A stretch of 64,000 nt of DNA from Flavobacteriales bacterium UBA7519 (GTDB taxonomy: Bacteria > Bacteroidota > Bacteroidia > Flavobacteriales > Weeksellaceae): positions 5,340 through 69,339 of the forward strand of contig DLND01000084.1 in NCBI GenBank assembly GCA_002476905.1, in the 5' to 3' direction. Of this stretch, positions 35,831 to 44,017 are shown in pieces. The notes below the pieces were generated by a model that saw only the letters and a list, made by a program, of their open reading frames with translations, was not told the DNA's origin and made no database searches. A program made the translations under genes and the position numbers. How positions within the stretch are numbered: position 1 is the first letter of the stretch; every line of letters begins with the position of its first letter.

Positions 35831-37195
35831 ATGCAACTGTACAACACCTTAAGCGCAGAAGAAAGAGCAAAACTTATTGACGAAGCCGGTAAAGACCGCC
35901 TTACATTGTCTTTCTATGCGTACGCCAAAATTGAAAATCCCAAAAAATTTCGCGACGATTTATTTATAGCCTGGAATGCGCTAGATGCACTCGGCCGTAT
36001 TTATGTGGCGCACGAAGGAATCAATGCTCAGATGAGTGTTCCCGCTGAAAATTTTGAAGCCTTCCGGGAGACGCTGGAAGTTTATGATTTTATGAAAGGC
36101 ATCCGCCTGAATGTCGCTGTTGAGCAGGATAATCACTCTTTTTTGAAGTTAACTATCAAAGTTAGAAACAAAATTGTTGCGGATGGTTTGAATGACGAAA
36201 CTTTTGATGTCACCAATAAAGGAATTCACTTGAAAGCTCAGCAATTCAATGATATGATGGCGGATCCAAATACAATTGTAGTAGATTTCAGAAATCATTA
36301 CGAAAGTGAAGTGGGTCATTTTGAAGGTGCAATCACACCAGATGTTGAGAATTTTCGTGAAAGTTTACCGATTATTAATGAACAATTACAAGATTTCAAA
36401 GAAGATAAAAATCTTTTGATGTATTGTACCGGTGGAATCCGTTGTGAGAAGGCAAGTGCTTATTTCAAACATCAGGGTTTTAAAAACGTCTATCAATTAG
36501 AAGGCGGAATTATTGAATATACACGTCAAATCAAAGAGGAAAATATTGAAAGTAAGTTCATTGGAAAGAATTTTGTGTTTGACCACCGTTTAGGAGAAAG
36601 AATTACAGACGATATTATTTCTCAGTGTCACCAATGCGGAAAACCTTGTGATAATCATACGAATTGTGCCAATGATGCTTGTCATTTACTATATATCCAA
36701 TGCGACGAATGTAAAGCAATAATGGAAAATACTTGCTCAACAGAATGTCACGAGATAATCCATTTGCCTCAAGAAGAACAAATTGCTAGAAGAAAAGGTC
36801 TTCAGGTAGGCAACAAAGTATTTAGAAAAGGAAAATCCGAAGCTTTGAGATTTAAAAACTCCGGAGATTTATCAACTCGGACTTTAGCAAAAGCTACAAG
36901 AGTTGAAACGAAAGACATTCGTCAAAAAATTAAAGTTAAAAAGACTTTGGTTGGTAAAGCAGAACATTATTTTACCAAATCTAAGATTGCACAGTTTTTA
37001 ATTGAAAATAATGAACTTTCTGTAGGCGATAAAGTTGTAATTTCTGGCCCAACAACAGGTGAACAAGAAATCACGATTACTCAGATTTTTGTTGATGGCG
37101 CATTTAGCAATACAGCTAAAGTTGGAGACCAGATTACTTTTGAGCTTCCGTTCAGAGTTCGTTTGTCTGATAAGTTATATAAAATTTTAGATTAA
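35831..37195 (+). CDS. trhO: tRNA uridine(34) hydroxylase TrhO with extra C-terminal domain
   Basis: TrhO (YceA) makes 5-hydroxyuridine at the wobble base of tRNAs with oxygen. The N-terminal acylphosphatase-like domain (about 25-110, with HEGINAQMS) precedes a rhodanese domain whose loop MYCTGGIRCEKA carries Cys199 and Cys205. A Cys-rich segment follows (about 265-310, CHQCGKPCDNH then CDECKAIMENTC), likely a zinc site. The usual protein ends near 350 residues. Here about 100 more form a beta-barrel-like unit (GKAEHYFTKSKIAQF, ISGPTTGEQEITITQI) that resembles the C-terminal domain of U32 peptidases, the family of TrhP, which makes the same base without oxygen. Confidence 0.9.
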   Translation: MQLYNTLSAEERAKLIDEAGKDRLTLSFYAYAKIENPKKFRDDLFIAWNALDALGRIYVAHEGINAQMSVPAENFEAFRETLEVYDFMKGIRLNVAVEQDNHSFLKLTIKVRNKIVADGLNDETFDVTNKGIHLKAQQFNDMMADPNTIVVDFRNHYESEVGHFEGAITPDVENFRESLPIINEQLQDFKEDKNLLMYCTGGIRCEKASAYFKHQGFKNVYQLEGGIIEYTRQIKEENIESKFIGKNFVFDHRLGERITDDIISQCHQCGKPCDNHTNCANDACHLLYIQCDECKAIMENTCSTECHEIIHLPQEEQIARRKGLQVGNKVFRKGKSEALRFKNSGDLSTRTLAKATRVETKDIRQKIKVKKTLVGKAEHYFTKSKIAQFLIENNELSVGDKVVISGPTTGEQEITITQIFVDGAFSNTAKVGDQITFELPFRVRLSDKLYKILD

Positions 37196-37207
37196 ATCAT
37201 TTTTACG

Positions 37208-37786
37208 ATGAATCTTTGTCTCACCAAAAAGGAACTTAGAAGCATTTATAAAGAAAAAAGAATGGCCTTATCTCAAGATGAGGTCAATTTTTTGTCCAAA
37301 AAAATCTTTGATAAGTTTGTTTTACAATTTAACATCATTGAAAATCAAAAGGTTAATGTTTTTTTACCTATTGAAAAATTTAATGAGATAAACACTCAGA
37401 TTTTTATAGATTATTTTTTTGATAAAAAAGTTCGTGTTTTTGTGCCGAAAATTCAAGGCGAGAAAATGATTTCAGTAGAGATTTTTCCTGATTCAGAATT
37501 TGAAATTAACAATTGGGGAATCAAAGAACCTATTTCTAATATTGATGCTAATGTTGAATTAGACTACGTTTTAACGCCATTGTTGTATTGTGATCAATTT
37601 GGAAATAGAATAGGCTACGGAAAAGGTTTCTATGATTATTTCTTTTCGAGAGATTTGAAGATTCATAATAAAATTGGTCTAAATTTCTTTTCTCCAAATA
37701 AAGACATCGCTGATGTTTTTGAGAAAGATGTTGCTATAGATGGTTTGATTACGCCTTTAGAATTTATAGATTTTACTATTAAATAA
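37208..37786 (+). CDS. 5-formyltetrahydrofolate cyclo-ligase
   Basis: Converts 5-formyl-THF to 5,10-methenyl-THF with ATP, recovering stored folate. The N-terminal KKELRSIYKEKRMAL is the family phosphate-binding helix, VNVFLPIEKFNEINT the next segment, and GNRIGYGKGFYDYFF the hallmark ATP/Mg loop near residues 134-148. The 192 residues fit the family. It starts 12 bases after trhO and is probably in the same transcript. Confidence 0.94.
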   Translation: MNLCLTKKELRSIYKEKRMALSQDEVNFLSKKIFDKFVLQFNIIENQKVNVFLPIEKFNEINTQIFIDYFFDKKVRVFVPKIQGEKMISVEIFPDSEFEINNWGIKEPISNIDANVELDYVLTPLLYCDQFGNRIGYGKGFYDYFFSRDLKIHNKIGLNFFSPNKDIADVFEKDVAIDGLITPLEFIDFTIK

Positions 37787-37868
37787 TTGATAATCAAATA
37801 TATTTATTTGTAAATCACTTTACAATGATATTACAAGTTATTTAGTAATGATTTTTGTCAGACCGTTC

Positions 37869-37876
37869 TACCTTTG
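37869..37876 (+). promoter_or_regulatory. -7 promoter box of the first Ala/Asp-rich lipoprotein gene
   Basis: TACCTTTG matches TAnnTTTG. The leader to the ATG at 37942 would be about 60 bases. The only TTG close by is 11 bases upstream, too near. Confidence 0.35.
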
Positions 37877-37941
37877 TCTTGTAATTATGAATGAATAATT
37901 AACGAATAAAATATATAATAATTAATTTAAATTTTTAGAAA

Positions 37942-38178
37942 ATGAAAAAGTCATTATTTGTAGCTGCTATCGCTGCTATCGCTCTTGTAGCTTGTAAAAA
38001 AACTGATAACGTAGAAGCTGCTGCTGTTGATTCAGTAGACGCTGCTGCTGATTCTGCAGTAACTGCTATCGATTCTACTGCAACTGCAACTGTTGATTCA
38101 GTTAAAGCTACTGCTGACTCTGCTAAAGCTGAAGTAAAAGCTGACGAGAAAGCTGCTAAAGAAGAAATCAAAAAATAA
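37942..38178 (+). CDS. Small Ala/Asp/Ser-rich lipoprotein (paralogue 1)
   Basis: A 78-residue protein with lipoprotein signal MKKSLFVAAIAAIALVAC (Cys18). The mature part is almost only Ala, Asp, Ser, Val, Thr, Lys and Glu with a loose VDS/ADS periodicity (VDSVDAAADSAVTAIDS), which should form a long helix. The lysine-rich tail (EKAAKEEIKK) could contact peptidoglycan or membrane. Codon choice is strongly biased to GCT and GAT/TCT, as in highly expressed genes. The first 19 residues are almost identical to the gene at 40060. The antisense frame is also open, a side effect of the biased codons. Confidence 0.8.
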   Translation: MKKSLFVAAIAAIALVACKKTDNVEAAAVDSVDAAADSAVTAIDSTATATVDSVKATADSAKAEVKADEKAAKEEIKK

Positions 38179-38202
38179 TTAGATTCTAAATCTAGTTTTA
38201 AA

Positions 38203-38235
38203 ACAAAACCCGCTAATTAGCGGGTTTTGTTGTTT
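38203..38235. terminator. Terminator after lipoprotein paralogue 1
   Basis: ACAAAACCCGCTA (38203-38215) pairs perfectly with TAGCGGGTTTTGT (38218-38230), followed by T-rich sequence. It overlaps the stop codon of the convergent gene. Confidence 0.85.
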
Positions 38236-38809
38236 TTATAGTGTCATAATCCTTTTTGTAGAAATTGGTAAAGTAAAACTTAAACTCTTTCTGGAATTTG
38301 ACTGGCGATGCTTTTAGTGTAAACTGCGCTTTTCTGTTGACTGTTGTGAGATAAGTTCTTTTGTTGTCATAGTATTCTACATCAAAGTTTGCAAAATCCA
38401 ACGTGTCTTTTTCTTTTACAGTTTTGGAAGTTGTTAGTTTGCTCACTTTGGCGAATTTCACTTTCAGACTATCCATTTCTTTTAACAAAGGTGTCAAGTT
38501 ACTGGAATCTTTTGATAAAAAATGAGCCTGCATTTGTGTGTAAATCACGGAATCTATTTCTGTGTCCTTATTTCCAGAAGTGTAAAGCGCAGATAAGTCT
38601 AACAAATCCTGAACTTTTTGAGTTGTAATCAAATTGATTGCTTGTAAACTATCCAGTTTTGTCTTAGAATAAGTCCCATTATTATTGGCATTTCTGATAA
38701 CTTCTATAGAATTTTCGTCGCCTTCATATTTTTTATTGCAGGAGATTACTGTAGCGGTTATTATAGTTAAGCCCAATATCCAATAATATATTTTATTTTG
38801 TTTTTTCAT
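38213..38809 (-). CDS. Hypothetical lipoprotein
   Basis: A 198-residue protein with a lipoprotein signal (ITATVISC, Cys24). The rest has alternating helices, many Lys/Thr/Ser, and a C-terminal strand-rich part (YYDNKRTYLTTVNRKAQFTL). No family recognised. It overlaps the upstream membrane-protein gene by 17 bases, so the two are co-translated and probably act together in the envelope. Confidence 0.78.
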   Translation of the reverse strand: MKKQNKIYYWILGLTIITATVISCNKKYEGDENSIEVIRNANNNGTYSKTKLDSLQAINLITTQKVQDLLDLSALYTSGNKDTEIDSVIYTQMQAHFLSKDSSNLTPLLKEMDSLKVKFAKVSKLTTSKTVKEKDTLDFANFDVEYYDNKRTYLTTVNRKAQFTLKASPVKFQKEFKFYFTNFYKKDYDTIKTTKPAN

Positions 38810-39890
38810 CGTCAGTAATTTTGAATTTAATCATTACAATTTTTCCGTTTTTCATTTGAGAATCAATCACTTCAAGATTTTCCAAACTCGTAGTAGGAAG
38901 CGTAACCAGCGATATATATTTCTGCTTGTCCATTGTTTCTATTCCATAAATATCACTATCGACTACCTGATAAATCAATGCGTTATCACTAATTAGTCTA
39001 TTCAGTTGCTGCGTTTTTTTCTTGAAATCCTTTATCGATTTTGAGTAGTAATATAACTGAACAGCATATTCATTGGGTTTCAATTCAATATTCTCCTCTC
39101 TGTCAGCTGGTGCATTTGTTAAGTCTCTAACAATCGTTTCTGGTTTATAAAATGGAGATGAAATTTCCATTTTCAAGCTTTTACTTTTTGTTTCATAAAC
39201 AAACTTTGAATTCGGTTTTACCTTAAAAAGAATAGGAGATTCATTTTCTCTGATGATTTTAACATCTAGTTCGCCTTTTATGGATGAGTTCCTGTCCGCA
39301 TCCGTAAAAGCATAAGTATATTTTTTATAGAACAAATTATCATAAAATACTAATATCAAGACAATTGCGAATAGGAAAGCCGAAATTCCCAACCATAGAT
39401 ATCTTTTTAAGAAATTTTGTTTTTGACTTTTGAAATTGATATTTTTATTAATCTCATCAAAAGCTTGATTGTCAATAGAAACTGGAGGTTTTTCCGTACT
39501 TGGATTTTGAATTGGTTCTACTGTAACTTTTTCGATATGTTCTTCTATTGCAGGTTCGGAAACTTCGACTGCGGTTGTTTCTTCCCCAGTTGCTGCGATC
39601 GGATTTTTCTTTTTAAAATCAGACCACGAATTAAATCCGGAATAAACGGCTAAGATATTTAGCATATCAATTCTAGGGATTTTTTCCTTAGAATTATTCT
39701 TGAAGTATGTGTAAAAAGTCTTCTCGCTGATATTCCCTTTAGCTTTTTGTCTCAAATCTTCTTGGAAATAAATAATATCTATTCCTTTCCATTTGGAAAT
39801 CTCATCAAAAGCTGGGGAATGTGTCTCAAGATATTGGTCCTGAACAGCCTTTTTTAAGGATTGAAAATGTATATATTCGGTATCGCTCAA
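38793..39890 (-). CDS. Single-pass membrane protein with cytoplasmic helical domain
   Basis: A 365-residue protein. The N-terminal 95 residues are a soluble helical domain (GNISEKTFYTYFKNN, PRIDMLNILAVYSGFNSW) with the spacing of a helix-turn-helix-like regulator; I have seen similar domains in other Bacteroidota proteins but cannot name the family. A variable acidic linker follows, then one membrane helix (about 167-187, YLWLGISAFLFAIVLILVFY) and a 175-residue periplasmic domain with NEYAVQLYYYSKSIKDFKKK. The layout suits transmembrane signalling. It is paired with the lipoprotein gene downstream. Confidence 0.75.
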   Translation of the reverse strand: MSDTEYIHFQSLKKAVQDQYLETHSPAFDEISKWKGIDIIYFQEDLRQKAKGNISEKTFYTYFKNNSKEKIPRIDMLNILAVYSGFNSWSDFKKKNPIAATGEETTAVEVSEPAIEEHIEKVTVEPIQNPSTEKPPVSIDNQAFDEINKNINFKSQKQNFLKRYLWLGISAFLFAIVLILVFYDNLFYKKYTYAFTDADRNSSIKGELDVKIIRENESPILFKVKPNSKFVYETKSKSLKMEISSPFYKPETIVRDLTNAPADREENIELKPNEYAVQLYYYSKSIKDFKKKTQQLNRLISDNALIYQVVDSDIYGIETMDKQKYISLVTLPTTSLENLEVIDSQMKNGKIVMIKFKITDDEKTK

Positions 39891-39997
39891 AATTCTATAT
39901 TATACTTAATTTGCTGATTTACAGTGATTGTTATTTGTAAATCGTGTTTTACAAATATATTACAATTAATTTTCAAAACAAAAATATTTTATCGATA

Positions 39998-40005
39998 TAA
40001 TTTTG
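39998..40005 (+). promoter_or_regulatory. -7 promoter box of the second Ala/Asp-rich lipoprotein gene
   Basis: TAATTTTG matches TAnnTTTG; the leader to the ATG at 40060 would be about 45-50 bases. Confidence 0.4.
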
Positions 40006-40059
40006 CCCTGTTCAAAAATAATGGACAGTCTATTAACTAACAATTTAAATTTAATTATT

Positions 40060-40290
40060 ATGAAAAAGTCATTATTCGTAGCTGCTATCGCTGCTGTTGC
40101 TCTTGTAGCTTGTAAAAAAACTGAAAACGTAGAAACTGCTTCTGCTGATTCTGCTGTAGTTGATTCTTCTGCTTCAGCTCTTGATTCTGCTGCTGCTCAC
40201 GTTGATTCTGCTGCTGTAAAAGTTGATTCTGCTGCTGCTAAAGTAGAAGGTGCTGCTGCTAAAGTTGATTCAGCTGCTGCTAAAAAATAA
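40060..40290 (+). CDS. Small Ala/Asp-rich lipoprotein with heptad repeats (paralogue 2)
   Basis: The start is the ATG at 40060, giving MKKSLFVAAIAAVALVACKK with lipid Cys18; the 19 codons upstream in the same frame look untranslated. The mature protein ends in four seven-residue repeats, HVDSAAV, KVDSAAA, KVEGAAA, KVDSAAA, mirrored by a 21-base DNA periodicity. This pattern suits a coiled-coil trimer of the Lpp type or a surface spacer. Codons are strongly biased to GCT. Paralogue 1 lies 2 kb upstream on the same strand, with two minus-strand genes between. Confidence 0.82.
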   Translation: MKKSLFVAAIAAVALVACKKTENVETASADSAVVDSSASALDSAAAHVDSAAVKVDSAAAKVEGAAAKVDSAAAKK

Positions 40291-40313
40291 TCTTAACCAC
40301 GTTAAGAATTTTG

Positions 40314-40340
40314 AACCACTTTCTTCGGAAAGTGGTTTTT
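40314..40340. terminator. Terminator between paralogue 2 and the RNA methyltransferase gene
   Basis: AACCACTTT (40314-40322) pairs with AAAGTGGTT (40329-40337) around a CTTCGG loop, followed by T residues. Confidence 0.8.
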
Positions 40341-41111
40341 TTATTTCTCCAATTTTTGTCTCAAGATTTCATAACAAGTAATAGCAGCAGCATTGCTCAG
40401 ATTTAAGGAATCTATACTTCCGGACATTGGAATCAAAACATTTTCTCCTTTATTTTTCCAAAAGTCACTCAATCCGGAATGTTCTGTTCCGAACAAAACA
40501 GCAGATTTGGCAGTCAGATCTTTCTGCTGAATATGTTGTGCGTCATCACTCATAAAGGTGGTGAAAATGTTGTATCCATTGATTTTAAGAAATTCTAAGG
40601 TTTCTTCGTTAGAAGCTTGGAAAATATTCATCCCGAAAAGACAGCCAACACTGGAACGAATGACATTTGGATTATAGAAATCCGTTCTTGGGTCGGTTAC
40701 AATCAATGCATTGATGCCGAAAGCTTCACAACTTCTCAATATTGCACCAAGATTTCCTGGTTTTTCTACACTTTCTAAAATAATGACAGCAGAATTCTGT
40801 TTCGGTTTAAACTCGTCCAGATTTCTTTGTTCCAGTTTATAAATTCCGATAATTCCTTCTGTAGTGCCACGATAGGCTATTTTCTCGTATAATTTCTCAG
40901 TCACAAAATGGATTTTCGAGTCTGGTAAGGACCCTTTGAAAATAGTTTCGCAGATAAAAAATTCTTCTGGCTGATTGCCAAAATGCAGTGCACGTTCATT
41001 TTCCTGCTGCCCTTCTACTAAGAAAACTCCGGCTTTTTTCCTATCTTGATTTTTAGACAGAAGTCTTGTTAGTCTTTTGATTTTTTCGTTTTGAAGGCTT
41101 TCTATGAGCAT
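40341..41111 (-). CDS. SpoU/TrmH-family RNA 2'-O-methyltransferase
   Basis: SAM-dependent methylase of the SPOUT fold acting on rRNA or tRNA ribose. The N-terminal substrate-binding part (KAGVFLVEGQQENERAL) precedes the three SpoU motifs: VEKPGNLGAILRSCEAFG (motif 1), LFGTEHSGLSDFW (motif 2) and IPMSGSIDSLNLSNAAAI (motif 3) forming the knot. 256 residues. The exact target nucleotide cannot be told. A -7 box TATCTTTG (minus) is at 41125-41132. Confidence 0.92.
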   Translation of the reverse strand: MLIESLQNEKIKRLTRLLSKNQDRKKAGVFLVEGQQENERALHFGNQPEEFFICETIFKGSLPDSKIHFVTEKLYEKIAYRGTTEGIIGIYKLEQRNLDEFKPKQNSAVIILESVEKPGNLGAILRSCEAFGINALIVTDPRTDFYNPNVIRSSVGCLFGMNIFQASNEETLEFLKINGYNIFTTFMSDDAQHIQQKDLTAKSAVLFGTEHSGLSDFWKNKGENVLIPMSGSIDSLNLSNAAAITCYEILRQKLEK

Positions 41112-41191
41112 TTTAAGATTTTTGCAAAGATAATAAATTGTAAAAGTTTAACTTCCATCTTCTGACATCTGTCTTCCATCAAAAAAATATA

Positions 41192-41199
41192 TATCTTTG
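41192..41199 (+). promoter_or_regulatory. -7 promoter box of lptB, four bases from the start codon
   Basis: TATCTTTG matches TAnnTTTG and ends only four bases before the ATG at 41204, so a transcript from it would begin at about the start codon. Confidence 0.4.
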
Positions 41200-41203
41200 T
41201 TTT

Positions 41204-41932
41204 ATGATTTTACGAGGAGAAAATTTAATCAAGGAATACGGACCAAAAAAAGTGGTGAAGGGCGTATCGTTGGAGGTTCAGCAAGGTGAAATTGTTGGGC
41301 TTTTGGGACCAAACGGAGCAGGAAAAACAACGTCTTTTTATATGATTGTTGGATTGGTGAAGCCGACTTTGGGAAATGTTTTCTTGGATAAGCAAAATAT
41401 TACTCAGGATGCAATGTACAAACGTGCACAGAAAGGTATCGGTTATTTGGCGCAAGAAGCTTCGGTTTTCAGGAAGTTGTCTGTAGAGGATAACATCTTG
41501 GGCGTTTTGCAACTGACGAAACTTTCTAAAAAAGAACAGCAGAAGAAATGTGATGAATTGATTGAAGAATTCCATCTAGAACACGTTCGTAAAAATCGTG
41601 GTGATTTGCTTTCCGGAGGTGAAAGACGTAGAACTGAAATCGCGCGTTGTTTGGCAACAAGTCCTAATTTTATTCTTTTGGATGAGCCTTTTGCAGGAGT
41701 TGACCCGATTGCGGTAGAAGATATCCAAAAAATCGTACGGTCTTTGGTGGAGAAAAATATTGGAATTCTGATCACTGACCACAACGTACAACAAACCTTG
41801 GCAATTACCAACAAAACTTATATTATGTTCGAAGGAAAAATCCTGAAAGAAGGTCTTCCGGAAGATTTGGCAAACGACCCAGATGTAAGGAAAGCGTATC
41901 TTGGGGAGAATTTCCGTTTTGAGAAAATTTAG
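41204..41932 (+). CDS. lptB: LPS export ABC transporter ATPase LptB
   Basis: Cytoplasmic ATPase that drives the LptFG machine lifting LPS from the inner membrane to the Lpt bridge. Walker A GPNGAGKT lies at 35-42, the Q-loop in [13 protein letters not shown], signature [16 protein letters not shown] and Walker [15 protein letters not shown], then [10 protein letters not shown] as the switch. ERRR after the signature and the phrase [13 protein letters not shown] are typical of LptB. 242 residues, family length. No other lpt gene is nearby. Confidence 0.95.
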   Translation: MILRGENLIKEYGPKKVVKGVSLEVQQGEIVGLLGPNGAGKTTSFYMIVGLVKPTLGNVFLDKQNITQDAMYKRAQKGIGYLAQEASVFRKLSVEDNILGVLQLTKLSKKEQQKKCDELIEEFHLEHVRKNRGDLLSGGERRRTEIARCLATSPNFILLDEPFAGVDPIAVEDIQKIVRSLVEKNIGILITDHNVQQTLAITNKTYIMFEGKILKEGLPEDLANDPDVRKAYLGENFRFEKI

Positions 41933-41974
41933 ATATTTATCACAAAGTTGCAAGTTTTTTAATATTGAAATATA

Positions 41975-42006
41975 AAAGTCGTAAAGGAAAACTTTGCGAC
42001 TTTTTT
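41975..42006 (+). terminator. Terminator after lptB
   Basis: AAAGTCGTAAAG (about 41975-41986) pairs with CTTTGCGACTTT (41992-42003) with one T-G pair, five-base loop and a T-run. Confidence 0.75.
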
Positions 42007-42041
42007 ATGAATTTAATTTTTTTTAATTCTGTTCAGAAGAA

Positions 42042-43850
42042 TTACTCATCTTTATAAGTTTTCACCAATCTATCAAGATTCAGACTTCTAGCAGACGCAT
42101 CGAAGATTTCGCGGTAAGTTCCGTCTTTTTCATACAATTCTTCGTGTGTTCCGTTTTCCACAACTTCGCCTTTTTTCATCACATAAATCATATCCGAATC
42201 CAAAATCTGCGACAACGAATGCGAAATAATAATCACAGTTCGGTCTTTTTTTATCGCATCCAGAGAGTTTTTGATTTGTTCCGTTGCAATCGCATCTAGG
42301 CTTGCAGTTGGTTCGTCCAAGAAAATAATTGGCGGATTTTTCAAAAATAATCTTGCAATCGCAATTCTCTGTTGCTGACCACCGGAAAGTTGTGTGGCGT
42401 CGTGATTATAACCATCTGGCAAATCCAAAATCTGCTCGTGAAGATAAGCTTTTGTCGCTGCTTCTTTAATTTGGTCAAGAGTTGCTTCCAGATTTCCGTA
42501 TCGGATATTATCTTCAATACTTCCTTTGAAAATGTGATTTTTCTGAAGTACCAAACCAAGGTCATCCCGTAGATAATCATTATCAAAATCATTCAGATTG
42601 TAGCCATCCAAAAGTATTTCTCCAGAATCTGGTTCATAAAATTTACAAAGCAAATTGATAATCGTTGATTTTCCAGCGCCACTTAATCCAACTAAAGCTG
42701 TGGTTTTCCCATTTTTGATTTTAAGAGAAACGTTTTTGAGAGCTTTCATTCCGTTTGGATAAGTGAAATCTACATTTTTGATCTCAAAACTGCCTTGAAT
42801 TGGAATGTTATTGATGGTTCCATTCGGTTCGGTTTCATCATCGTCATTCAAGATTTCAAAATAACCTTCGGCATAAATAAACGCATCATTCATATCATCA
42901 TAAATCCTATGAAGCTGACGAATCGGCGCGGAAACGTTGTTAAACAACATAATATGAAGCATAATTGCACCAATCGTCATCTGCTGGTCAAGAACCAAAT
43001 AAACCGTCAAAAGGATAATCAAAACAACACCAAATTGTTCGATAAAAGTTTTCAGACCATCGAAAATAAAGCTGGTTCTTCTCGTGTATAATTGACTTTC
43101 CATCAATTGCATCTGGAGATTGTACTGTTTTTTGCCTTCAAATTTTTCCCGCACAAAACTCTTGATAACCATTATAGAATTGATAAGATTCAAAAGTCCG
43201 GATGTTTTTTGTTCCCGTTGATTTCTCAGGGTTCGTCTTACATTTCCTAATTTTTTAGCTTGTCGAGAAGTTACATAGAAGTAAATAGGAATCACCAATG
43301 TCGAAACCAATCCAACATACAGATTCTGCATATACATTACAATCAAAGCAATAATTGCAGTTGAAAATAATGGCAAAATATCAATGAAAAAGTTTTGGAC
43401 AAGCTTGGTTAAGCTTTCGATTCCTCTGTCGATGCGGATTTGAAGTTTTCCGGATTCGTGTCGGTCGTCGTTATAATAAGCAATTCTGTAAGTCAGGATT
43501 TTATCAATCGCTGCTTGTGCGAGTTCTGAACTGACATTAATTCTAATTTTTTCTCCATAAAATTTCTGCCCAAACTGAATAAAAATATTAGCCAATTCTT
43601 TTCCCAAAAGTATAATCGAAATCAGAATCAAAACGTGGATTCCTTCGGACATTGGATGAGGAAGCTGTGTCAATTTCGTGACTTCATCAACTGTGTATTT
43701 TAAAACAATCGGATTGACCTGCGCAAACAAAGCACCAATAAAAGTCAACGCCAAAGTCCCGAAAACCATCCATTTGTAAGGTTTTATGAAACTTTTAAGC
43801 TGATTGAAAATATGGATGAGATTGGTTGTTTTCTGAAAAGGTTTTTTCAT
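42042..43850 (-). CDS. ABC exporter half-transporter (MsbA/LmrA-like)
   Basis: Membrane domain of six helices (about 20-330) fused to an ATPase. Walker A is GLSGAGKST, signature LSGGQQQRIAIARLF, Walker B IIFLDEPTASLDAIA with the normal catalytic Glu, and the H-loop IISHSLSQ. At 602 residues it can work as a homodimer. It could in principle also complement the degenerate exporter at 13.6 kb, but nothing in the sequence links them. Substrate unknown; MsbA-type lipid export is one possibility. Confidence 0.92.
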   Translation of the reverse strand: MKKPFQKTTNLIHIFNQLKSFIKPYKWMVFGTLALTFIGALFAQVNPIVLKYTVDEVTKLTQLPHPMSEGIHVLILISIILLGKELANIFIQFGQKFYGEKIRINVSSELAQAAIDKILTYRIAYYNDDRHESGKLQIRIDRGIESLTKLVQNFFIDILPLFSTAIIALIVMYMQNLYVGLVSTLVIPIYFYVTSRQAKKLGNVRRTLRNQREQKTSGLLNLINSIMVIKSFVREKFEGKKQYNLQMQLMESQLYTRRTSFIFDGLKTFIEQFGVVLIILLTVYLVLDQQMTIGAIMLHIMLFNNVSAPIRQLHRIYDDMNDAFIYAEGYFEILNDDDETEPNGTINNIPIQGSFEIKNVDFTYPNGMKALKNVSLKIKNGKTTALVGLSGAGKSTIINLLCKFYEPDSGEILLDGYNLNDFDNDYLRDDLGLVLQKNHIFKGSIEDNIRYGNLEATLDQIKEAATKAYLHEQILDLPDGYNHDATQLSGGQQQRIAIARLFLKNPPIIFLDEPTASLDAIATEQIKNSLDAIKKDRTVIIISHSLSQILDSDMIYVMKKGEVVENGTHEELYEKDGTYREIFDASARSLNLDRLVKTYKDE

Positions 43851-43875
43851 AACAGCAAGTTAAGAATTAATTTAA

Positions 43876-43977
43876 AACCACATAGACACATAGGAAATGC
43901 TTAACAGAATTAAGTTTAAATAGCTATTTGAAGTTTTAGAAAAAATTCATTTTAAATTCTATTGTGGCTATGTGGTT
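43876..43977. repeat. Inverted-repeat element, CACATAG variant of the CACAAAAG family
   Basis: The left end AACCACATAGACACATAG (43876-43893) faces the right end CTATTGTGGCTATGTGGTT (43959-43977), followed by CAAAAAT. The same ends, with AAAAG in place of ATAG, are seen at 58748 and 58857. The two ends of this copy have changed in parallel, so they still pair. It lies between the divergent ABC exporter and cobalamin adenosyltransferase genes. Confidence 0.65.
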
Positions 43978-44017
43978 CAAAAATAAAAAGGTTAATTTTA
44001 TCCAATAATATTTCAGA

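Noticed and set aside
37935-38171. Open frame antisense to the first Ala/Asp-rich lipoprotein
   Set aside because: It exists because the sense gene uses GCT/GAT/TCT codons almost only; the sense frame has a proper lipoprotein signal and terminator.
40003-40059. Nineteen extra N-terminal codons on lipoprotein paralogue 2
   Set aside because: They overlap the -7 promoter box and precede a perfect lipoprotein signal shared with paralogue 1.
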